This document shows positions 11,964 through 20,543 of a stretch of DNA of 64,000 nt, piece by piece. The notes beneath the pieces were generated by a model. The model was not told the DNA's origin, searched no databases, and was given only the letters and a program-made list of their open reading frames with translations. Positions within the stretch are counted from its first letter, which is position 1, and each line of letters opens with the position of its first letter. Source of the DNA: Sarocladium kiliense (Eukaryota > Ascomycota > Sordariomycetes > Hypocreales > Sarocladiaceae); contig JAUZTG010000034.1 in the NCBI GenBank assembly GCA_030734395.1, positions 62,001-126,000 of the forward strand, in the 5' to 3' direction. The position numbers and the translations under genes are program-made.

Positions 11964-14014
11964 TCTTTTGCAATATTAGCGTGCTTCTTTTGAATGTGCG
12001 TACAGCGGTCATATGGTCTGGTATACACATACAATACACAAGACTTATTCAATATATTGTAGCATAGCACTGCTGTTTACACTGCGCGCTTCCATGACAA
12101 AAGATTCGAAGTCCGAGTGCATCTATCAAGTGGGCAATCTCATCACGGCATGCAAGTAGATGCAAGGCAGTGCATTGTAGTCTAGCACAACATTTCTTGC
12201 TTGACTCTCGTTGTCACTTATCTTGCAATTGTCGTCACAAACTCCGTCGCCATCTTGTGAGACATCTCAACAACAGCGAAATAACATCACAAAGCGAAGA
12301 AGCTTCCTTCAGATTAATTATTCCTGAAATTACAAGCAAACTCTACGAGATGGAAAACTTGATAGTACAGAGGATGCACGATTGACATGCACCTTGATCG
12401 CTTTTCACATCAAATTCGGCCAACTCATCTAGGGTAGCTCAAACCTCTCCAGCAACTCGCCAAGGAAGTTCGGCACGCGACATGATTTGCAAGCCAGGGC
12501 GACCACTCACAGCACCCATAGAATTCCAGCCACCCCTTTCCTTGACGATGAAATGCACCTGGAGGAAGGGGAGCAGGTCAGACACTGTAGTGGAACGCCA
12601 CTACTCCGTATCCTCGGTGCAATTCCGAAGCAAGCGTGCACTGATTCGTGGCTGCATCCAAGATTACCATGATCAGAAACCCCAGGGGCCAGGTCCGTCA
12701 TGGCAATCCTCGAAAGATAACTGGCTGGACTTAGGAGCCTGTAGTGGGGTGGTAGTGGGAATGAAGACAGCAATGCAGATGATAGTTCAAGTCGGCATCC
12801 CTTTTTGTCTTGGTAGGAAAGAAATGAGTTTGAACGACCTGGGGGTCCCTTGTTACTTTCTTTCGCTTAGGTAAGCTTACACGGGTTAAGGTGTTTCTGT
12901 ACTCGGTAGGAGCAGCGATACGAGGTTGGATTTGATAGGTAAGACGAGGGGTGACAGTTCTCAGGAGACGGATATCTCACCCCGAGAATGGGAGGAGACT
13001 GTTGGTGGCTGAAGGAGTGCCGTCGCTTCGAATCCTAGGTGGGCATGTCTGGGCTTTGCGGCTTGATAGGTCTGGGCAGTGCAAGGGGCTGTTCCATTTC
13101 TGTGCGACTATGCGTGCTTGGTTCATCAGAGGTCTCTGCGAGAATGGCGATGCCCAGCAATATAGTGCAGTCACGCTTCCGACAGTGGAGGGTTTGGGCC
13201 TACTAAACTGGTCGCCTTAGGGGGCCAATTGTAGTGGTCCCCCCCACTGAATAAGCCACCTAGGAGTGTGGTATCAGGCTAGTGGGCTCTATCCCGCTGC
13301 AACGGCCCCAACAATGTCCCGGCTACCCCTTTTCCATCGTCCCACAATCCTTAACACCTCCTCACGAGTATTTGTATGAAAACATGTTAGCAGCCCTGGA
13401 GCCTTTCCCTTAATCTCGCTGTCAGCTTCATCCGTTTAGGGTTCGCGTCCTCCGCTCCTGCCCTGCTGTGCCTCCCCTAAACCTGGTTTCTGCTGCGGCT
13501 GAAGTCTGTCTGCCAGTGCCCGTCTTCTTCCATCACCCATTCCACCCATCAATCCCCTCCAGCACCATCCGTTCCGGCCGAGATTGATACCTTGGAGGGC
13601 CAGGTTTGTGTCCATCGATCTCTCCTCTCCCCTTTTCAACACCTCGTTCTTCGCCCATCGACACGAAGCCCATTCGCGTCGTCCTTCGCACGCATCACGA
13701 AGACCCTCGTCTTCGTTATCTTCTTCATCCCATTCTATTCACTCTTTTGAACCAAGAAGCCATCCACGACTACGACCAACTCCACTTTGCATTCCACTTC
13801 CTTGTAATTTCACCCAAGCCGCGAATCTTGATCCACGTCTCTAGCAGCCCTGTTCGCCAGCTTGTCTCATTCTTCTTTGCCCGTCCCCTTTCTTCTTACC
13901 CCCTGCTCCTCTTTTTGGGGGCCTGTCTTCTTCTCTCTTCGCGCCCGAGCGATACGAAATCTCGACTTCGCGACAAATTAATCCCCTCGAGCGATGAGAT
14001 AGACCTTCACAGCC
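11964..14014. other. Long intergenic region, no supported gene; long pyrimidine-rich leader
   Basis: About 2 kb without a convincing gene. Short open frames at 12170-12385 and 12482-12874 show no recognisable protein. The last 600 bp upstream of the glycosyltransferase ATG are very rich in C and T and probably contain a long promoter and 5' leader, which is why several spurious Ser/Pro-rich frames are open there. Confidence 0.5.
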
Positions 14015-15486
14015 ATGGGTCCAATCCGCTCCAACCGCGCGACGCTTTTCGTCCTCGCCGCCATTTTCTTCCTTGCCGCCTTCGTTGGTCTGGCTTACAA
14101 TAATATCGAATCATGGGATCTGCCTGAAGGGTGAGTTACTATCCTCGCAGGCCGGCACGGTGGCGCTCATTGTTTTGCGTCATCTGCGCTCCCGTGTGCT
14201 TGGCTTGTTGCGATCATTTCAGCTGACATCCTCTGCCTTCCAGTCGCACGAAACCCAACGCCGATGTCACGGACGATGGCACCCTCATCGAGACTCCCAA
14301 GGAGGACAGCAAGCCTGCTGCTCCTGCCGTTCCGGAGCCTGAGAAGGCTCCTGAGAAGGCCCCCGTTCCAGAGGCCAAGCCCGAGCCCGAGTCCGAGCTG
14401 GAGACCAAGCCGCAAGTCCCTGCTGTAGAGATCGAGGATGACGAGGCGCTTCGTCAGTGGTATCTTAAGCATGTTATGAAGCCCACAATCGGTGTCGACC
14501 AAAGCCCCTGGTCTGACTTTGGTGCTTTTGACTACGAGCTGCCTGAGAAGAAGCTTTGGACCAAGCCTCTTGGCAACAACTTCTGCATCATCGACATTGA
14601 TAACCGTCCTTGGGACAAGGAGGGCGAGCTTTGGAGCTCCAAGCTCATGTCCTGGGACCAGGATAGGCGTCAGAAGGTCCACGGTCTCTCTCTCGGCATT
14701 CTGAACCACTGGCTCTATTGTAAGTTGCTCTCCCGTCATTGGCGAGACACACGAAGCTAATACGCTCCAGCCAAAATTCACGGTTACAAGTACTACTTCG
14801 TCGATTTCGTTGCGCCTACCGATCGTCGCGCCTCATGGGCCAAGCCTGCTATTATCCGCGAGATTCTCAAGCACCACGATGCCTGTGTCTTCATGGACTC
14901 CGATGCCGTTATTCATCACCTTGACATTCCCTTCGAGTGGCTCATGAACTACTGGGGCCTTCACCCTAGCACCAACTCCTTCGCCCTAGCCTACGACCCC
15001 AAGCACCCCAACAACCAAGACAAGTTCGGTGGCGTTTACCTCAACACCGGTTTTATCGTGCTCCAGAACAACAAGAAGTCATACGAAATCCTCGACGCCT
15101 GGGAGGAGTGCCCAGAGCCTGGTGGCAAGCACCCCGACTGTGTGGACTTCCGCACCAACCGACCTGGCAAGCCTACTGACCAAGGCGGCTTCGGTACCTT
15201 CATCCGCTACGACTTCCCTGCTCCCGATATTATCTCCCTGCCCTGTACTGAAGCCAACGGTTTCCCTGAGAGCCACTCTGGCTGCGAGGGCAAGTTCATC
15301 CAGCACCTGTGGACCGGCAAGAAGAACTGGATCAAGATTCTCATTGGCAAGCAATTACCCGGCCAGTTCCTCGAGCTGTTCCACAAAAAGTTCTTGGAGG
15401 AGAAGTCGAGCTTCTGGATCAAGGAGAAGGACCTCAAGACTCTTGGCGAGGGCAAGATGGGCAGTGACCTTGCTGGCGACAAGTAA
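14015..15486 (+). CDS. Type II membrane glycosyltransferase, GT34 (GMA12/MNN10)-like
   Basis: Exons 14015-14130, 14244-14719, 14771-15486; 435 aa. Probably a Golgi glycosyltransferase. A short cytosolic tail is followed by one membrane anchor (about residues 10-28), then a Pro/Glu/Lys-rich stem (about 45-110), then a GT-A-like catalytic domain. Catalytic-domain landmarks are KYYFVDFV, the metal/nucleotide-binding DxD-type motif in CVFMDSDAVIHHLDIP, GGVYLNTGFIVLQNN, DQGGFGTFIRYDFP and a late HLWTGKKNW. The DSD motif followed by a NTG block is typical of GT34-like enzymes; the exact family and the sugar linkage are inference. Introns are canonical. Strong codon bias suggests good expression. 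Confidence 0.82.
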
Positions 15487-16102
15487 ACTCTGGTCGCTGG
15501 GCCTGGATGATTCGCTGTTCACAATATTGTATCATCTACTTCGTCACCAGGCCTGTTCGGGAATCAGGACCTGCAACAAACTTCACGAGAAGGGGAGTTT
15601 CGTTCCAAGCAACTCCCTTCGTGAAACCCAAGCCTATGGCTGGATTGCACTTTTCTTAATGCCCTTGCCTCTTTTTACCTTACTCTTTTTTTACACAACC
15701 CCGGTGTTTATGGGAAATGAAACTACTATTACACGGAAGCACACGGCAACAGGGCGTACCAAATCACCCTTCCCTTTATAGGGAGGGAACAGCGCATAAG
15801 GTTAAACAAGGGGAGGCAAACACTGTCACCAGAGGAGTTTCACCAGCGGAGCACGCCTCTCGAGGGTCTGTCAGACGTGGATCTGCGCTGTTACAGGACT
15901 TTTAATTAATGTTGATGAGAACTCGCCCTTTTCTTACATGTCTTCTTTGTCCCATCTTCACCGTGAACATCCTGTGGTGGATGCCGCCTCGCCCTGTGTG
16001 CACCTGATTCGAACCACCAAAACCGAGAATCACAAACTCCGTTATTCCTCCCAAGACCACCCGCTCATAAGATCAATTCGCCGTCCCAAGCCCCGAATAC
16101 TT
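15487..16102. other. Intergenic, 3' flank of the glycosyltransferase gene
   Basis: Presumed 3' untranslated region and spacer. No coding, repeat or RNA signal recognised. Confidence 0.5.
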
Positions 16103-16426
16103 TCAACCCTCATAATGCACCGCCTCATAAACCCTCCACCGTCTCGGCACCAATCTCCCGCCCTTCCTTCTCCTCGTACAATTCACACAGGCACCGCCAT
16201 CATGCCAAACTTGACTCTCGCCTCTTTCGTACTTTCCCTCTCGACAGCGGAGACCGTAGCGCTTTTGTTTTGAGGAGGATTGGCGTCTGCGGAGAGAGTA
16301 GGTAGATGGGAGGAAGAAGGGGAGAGGAGGGAGGGAGTTCCAGCAGGGGACGAGGTGGAGAGTTGGGAGAGGGGAGAGGGATTTGCAGGAGGGGCAGAGG
16401 TGGTGGGATGTGAAGTAGTGGCACAT
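16103..16426 (-). CDS. Possible small Cys-rich protein, unknown function
   Basis: A single-exon ATG-started frame of 107 aa. It opens with MCHYFTSHHLCPSC, has a later Cys in RYGLRCREGK, and ends with a second CxxC-like pair in GGACVNCTRRR followed by RWRVYEAVHYEG. Short fungal proteins starting MCxY/MCHx with paired cysteines and a basic middle are common and mostly uncharacterised, so the frame could be real. Against it, a Ser/Thr-rich frame is open over the same bases (16183-16593), and purine-rich simple sequence makes several frames open by chance. No domain assigned. Confidence 0.35.
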   Translation of the reverse strand: MCHYFTSHHLCPSCKSLSPLPTLHLVPCWNSLPPLPFFLPSTYSLRRRQSSSKQKRYGLRCREGKYERGESQVWHDGGACVNCTRRRKGGRLVPRRWRVYEAVHYEG

Positions 16427-16790
16427 TTTGAGGTTGTTGGAGAAATAGAGGGTGGGATTGTTGTTTTAGAGGTAGAGATGGAGGAGGAGGTGGTGGTTGA
16501 GGTTGAGGTTGAAGTTGAAGATATAGACGAGTAGTGAAAGACTAGGTAGTCCATGACCGCGAGGCTGCAGATGTGATTCGAAGAGAACTGCACTCGTGAC
16601 TGGATGTCGTAAAAGGATAAGTAACTTTCACTGTTGTTTTTATTTTCATGCCCCCCTCTCGCCCTGAACCTAATCCAAAACCCAATCCAGGGATCTGCAT
16701 ATATGTCCGCCTCACTTCATCACTGCCCGACTCCACAACCCCAGCCCAACCAGATCACGGACTATCACGTACACTCACACGCCTCACCAA
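16427..16790. other. Intergenic with purine-rich simple sequence
   Basis: The segment around 16430-16530 is a degenerate GA/GTT-rich simple repeat on the plus strand. The rest is the 3' flank of the metallo-hydrolase gene. No gene supported. Confidence 0.45.
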
Positions 16791-17858
16791 TCACGCCGCT
16801 CCCTCATCCGCCCAGACAACAATATTCCCCGGACAATCTTCCATGTCCCTGAAAAAGCTAACGACCTCCGCTTCCCCATACCGCATACTGAAATGAGTCA
16901 ACACGAACACCGTATCCTTCCATCTCCGGACCACAGGCTCCAAATCGCCCCAGATCGTATGTTTCGTCTTTTGCGCTTGTGCCCGATGCTCTTCTTTTAG
17001 GAAGCTGCATTCTGTGATTACGAGTGGGATACCGTCTTGTAACCATTGCGGGGATGAGAGGAGGGTAGATGCTGTGCCGTCGCCTAGAAAGGCGAATAGC
17101 GGTGTTTTGTGCGGTTTGGTAATGTCAACACCTGACTGACGTAGGGCTTTCAGTTCAGCAGGCGGGAGGGAGGTGTATTCTGGGGCGAGCTTGTTGGAGG
17201 TTCGGGCGAAGAGGTAGCCGATAGAGGGGACGTTGTGGTCGCATGCGAAGGCGGTGGCGGAGATATGAGGGAGGCGACGAAGGGGAATTGTTTCTCCCGG
17301 CGAGAGGCTGTGGGTGAAGTGTGTGTTGAGGAATGCTTTCTCGCCGGGTGTACGGTGGTCTCTGCACGGCATGTGAGGGACCTCCTGCTTCACCACCGTC
17401 TTCTTCTTCTTCCCAGTCTCCTGAGATGCTTCCTGTTCTTCATCATCCTCTTCCTCATCCAGTAGTCCAAACCTCTCCGCATCCTCCGTCTGCACCAACC
17501 CACCTCTATTCATCATCGTCTTCGCAAGCACATAATCATCTAGCACTCTACACACCTCCCTCGGACAAACCACATCCGGCGGATCCTCCCTATTCGTAAA
17601 CCCTGCAACAACAAGCGTGTGGTCGCTGTGTCCGTGCGTGATAAAAATATGTTTCGGGCGGTGCTTGTCACTGATGAAGAGGCCGGCGTCGAGGAGGAGG
17701 TTGAGCTCTGGGATGATGAAGGAGGTGTGCCATGCGGCACGGGAGCGGCCAATGAGGGTGAGGGAATGGAGCGGGGAAGGTGGCTTGTATTTGAGAATGG
17801 GAGAATTTGTGGACTCGGGGAAAGGCGTTGCAAAGGATAGGGTTTGCGAGGGCGACAT
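16791..17858 (-). CDS. RNase Z-like metallo-beta-lactamase-fold hydrolase
   Basis: Single exon, 355 aa. The metallo-beta-lactamase signature ITHGHSDH (H75, H77, D79, H80) sits after a strand-rich start (LTLIGRSRAAWHTSFIIPELNLLLDAGLF), as in short-form tRNase Z and related proteins. Later blocks LFAFLGDGTAST, VITECSFL and VFVLTHFSMRY supply the further expected metal-ligand His/Asp and the GDT-like motif. A Lys/Glu/Asp-rich insertion (about 130-165) interrupts the domain. Members process tRNA 3' ends or act on other phosphodiesters. Whether this one is a true tRNase Z is not certain, and the short length argues for the ElaC-like subgroup. Confidence 0.85.
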   Translation of the reverse strand: MSPSQTLSFATPFPESTNSPILKYKPPSPLHSLTLIGRSRAAWHTSFIIPELNLLLDAGLFISDKHRPKHIFITHGHSDHTLVVAGFTNREDPPDVVCPREVCRVLDDYVLAKTMMNRGGLVQTEDAERFGLLDEEEDDEEQEASQETGKKKKTVVKQEVPHMPCRDHRTPGEKAFLNTHFTHSLSPGETIPLRRLPHISATAFACDHNVPSIGYLFARTSNKLAPEYTSLPPAELKALRQSGVDITKPHKTPLFAFLGDGTASTLLSSPQWLQDGIPLVITECSFLKEEHRAQAQKTKHTIWGDLEPVVRRWKDTVFVLTHFSMRYGEAEVVSFFRDMEDCPGNIVVWADEGAA

Positions 17859-18333
17859 TATGGTGGTGGGTGGTGAGGCCGATGATGAGAGTGAGAGTGG
17901 TGAGAATTTCAGTGATAGGGTTTGTGAGGGATATTCTCGTTTTGACCGGAGGCTCGGTCGACAAGGTGACCCAGACTGAAGTCTTCGCCCTGAAAGAGGA
18001 TACAGGCGAAGGCTAAGTCAGGCTGTTGTTGGGTCGCGCCGTGAGTTGAAGGAGCAAAAACCCCGTTGATGCGTCACCCGGAGCCGGAAGTCAGGTCATC
18101 GGCGTCGGGGGAGGCTCCACCATCGGCACCGGGCTGCATACGGCGGATCACGCCCATTATCTGCATTGTGATGGTAGAACATATTCAACAATTCTAGAAT
18201 GCGCTGAAGTTTTCTTGTTGGTATGTAAGCCAATAAAGCTCCTCGATTTATGCATTGCACTTATTCTAGGTACCTTACTCTACGTTCCGTCTCATCCATG
18301 GACCACCAATCTCAAGATCCCCTCATCACTTCT
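17859..18333. other. Intergenic: metallo-hydrolase promoter and pyrophosphatase 3' flank
   Basis: No supported gene. It carries the upstream region of the metallo-hydrolase gene and the downstream region of the pyrophosphatase gene, both on the minus strand. Confidence 0.45.
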
Positions 18334-19562
18334 TCATACCTTCTGCCCAGGCAGCTCAATCAACTTAAACTCCTCGTCCAGATAATACCAATACTGATAT
18401 TTCTCCGGCTTCTTCGCCGCCTCGTCAATCCTACTCTCCGCCGGAATCCCAAACTTCTCCGTCGTCGCCTCTTTCTCCACGTACGTCTTGCACCACTTGG
18501 GATTACTGGTCTGCTCGCGGTTGATCTTTTTCGCCACAGTCTTGCCCTTCATCAGATCAAGCCAGTACTCGTGAGACTCTTGAATTACGGCTGTGGCCAT
18601 GGTGGCGTTGACGTAGTTTCCGCCGACGATGGTGTTGGTGGACTTGCCGCGGGCGACTTTGTAGTAGATAAACCAGTCGTACATGGCCTTGGCGAGACCG
18701 GGGCGGTATTTCTCGAGATCCTCGACGGCTGGACAATGTTAGCGGCATACTCGAAGTCGTAGAATGCTGCTTCGGGACTTACAGTCGACAAGGGCAGCAA
18801 CCGGGTCGCGAACATCGATAGCCATGACCTTCCAATCAGTGGCATCATCCTATCACTAGTCAGCACCCACCTAATCTCACCATCAAAGTCACAAGTGATA
18901 GGATAACTCACATCGACCATAGCCAACGCTCCCAGAATCTTCACCTGCTTCACCTGCCCAACATACCCCTCCTCAATCGCACTCACATCAAACAAATCCA
19001 CTGGATCATTATCTCCCGGAAACCCGGTGTACTCATGATCAAAGTTCGGATCCTCCCATGTCTGGGGGACAGAGCCGTACAGGATGGGATAAGTCTTGTG
19101 AGGCCAGACGGACTCGACGAATCTGACTTGGCCGTCGCTGTCGTCGTGGAAGATGGGGTCTTTGCAATTGGTCAATACGAGGCCAATACTGATGGGTTGG
19201 GGTGGGATAGGTACTCAGAGGCTCGTTGCGCTTCGTCTCAACTTTTCCGTCGGTCCAGCGGGGGATTTCGACGTAGAAGCTGATGATTTGGGGATCGGAC
19301 TCGTCGGGGTAGAGAGGGATGTCGTGCCAGAAGGAGATGGGCTCGCCGTTCTTCTCAAGCCAGACACGCCAGTCCTATAATTCTCCGTGTCAGCTAATTC
19401 ATCTCACCATGCGTAAGCCAATTGCGAACAGGATCAACTCACCAATGTGTTCCTGGCGCCAACCTCACGCAAGCTCAGAGAGTCATAGTCGAACTTCTCT
19501 TTGGCGGAGACAACGGCCGGCAAAAGGGCCAAAGCCTGAATGAGTGTAGAAACTGACAACAT
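18334..19562 (-). CDS. Family I inorganic pyrophosphatase with N-terminal signal peptide
   Basis: Exons 19562-19443, 19374-19215, 19159-18912, 18849-18783, 18728-18334; 329 aa. Hydrolyses diphosphate to two phosphates. The family I core is clear: NPIFHDDSDGQVRFVESVWPH, PQTWEDPNFDHEYTG, the metal-binding GDNDPVDLFD, GQVKQVKILG, DWKVMAIDVRDP, EDLEKYRPGL and YDWFIYYK. Unlike the cytosolic enzyme, the first 20 residues (MLSVSTLIQALALLPAVVSA) form a typical signal peptide with an AxA-type cleavage site, so this copy is probably secreted or enters the secretory pathway. All five junctions keep frame and match the family alignment. It is not likely to be the essential housekeeping copy. Confidence 0.93.
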
Positions 19563-20543
19563 CTTTACAGCCTAGAGCCTAAGCTTCCAATATTGGGATC
19601 AATTGGGGCTGAGAGGACGAAGAGGGTCACGAGACTCGATACCGAGGGCAGAGCAACACCAAGGTTCGAACCACGTCCCGGAAGTTACCCTTATTTAAAC
19701 TCAACCTCAGCCTTTCCGGACCTCCGATCGACAATGCAGCAAACCACTCAGGCCCCAATCTCTCTCTCCACCTTCATCAACCAGCAAATCGCACGTCGAT
19801 CCATCCCACGCTTCCAAACCCACCCCGTCGGTCACCCAAACCAGTTTCTTGCAGCTCCCCCCCAGTCAATGGAGATCAGACAAGAACGCCCTAGTGAGCT
19901 TCCTAGCTTAATTTCGCCTTACACGAAAGAAAGATAACCTTGCTCACTGATCCGTATTTCTATCCACATGGGGAGGGGAAGAGGGGAGGAGTTCCTCGAC
20001 GGCCCGGGCGGCGTGGCGGCGGTTCTGGTCCACTCAACGCCGGAGGAGGCGGCACGTGGGTTTCCTATTTGGGTAGTTCGCTGTGGCCGACCTCCAGGGC
20101 AGGCGAGCACGTGCGTTCATCCAGGAACGTGAACCGAAGGGTCAGAGGATTTATTCTGGAGGTTTTCTTGGACCGTTTTCGTGATTGCTACCAGGTCGGG
20201 ATGGAGATTCGTGAGCTTTTAGGGCCTTGGTATGCGTGATTTTGTGTGAGTCGATAACGGCCGTGGACGCACACCAGCTCAAGGTTGTCAACATGGTTTG
20301 CTTTTGGGAGACATTCCGAATGCCCAAGATTCTCTTTGTGATTTACGGCTTATGGGACCTGGAGTAGCTCATGCAAAAATGGTCTCTCAATAGCCTGCTC
20401 TTTAGCCCCGGCGTCGGGACCGACGCTTCTCCAAGCGTGGATCGACTTGAAGTTCACTCATCGACTGTATCATATCATCAGATGGGTCTCGGTCCTGAAG
20501 GGTGTTCGGTCAGTTACTGTCAACGACTTGCAATATGGGAACC
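19563..20543. other. Intergenic: pyrophosphatase promoter and NACHT-gene 3' flank
   Basis: No supported gene. An open frame at 19593-19937 has no recognisable product. A T-loop-like GGTTCGAACC at 19663 was checked and is not part of a tRNA cloverleaf. Confidence 0.45.

Noticed and set aside
13606..14103. 165-residue open frame upstream of the glycosyltransferase
   Set aside because: C/T-rich leader sequence gives Ser/Pro/Phe-rich nonsense, and the frame overlaps the true start of the next gene.
19663..19672. GGTTCGAACC resembling a tRNA T-loop
   Set aside because: Flanking bases cannot form the T-stem or the acceptor stem on either strand.
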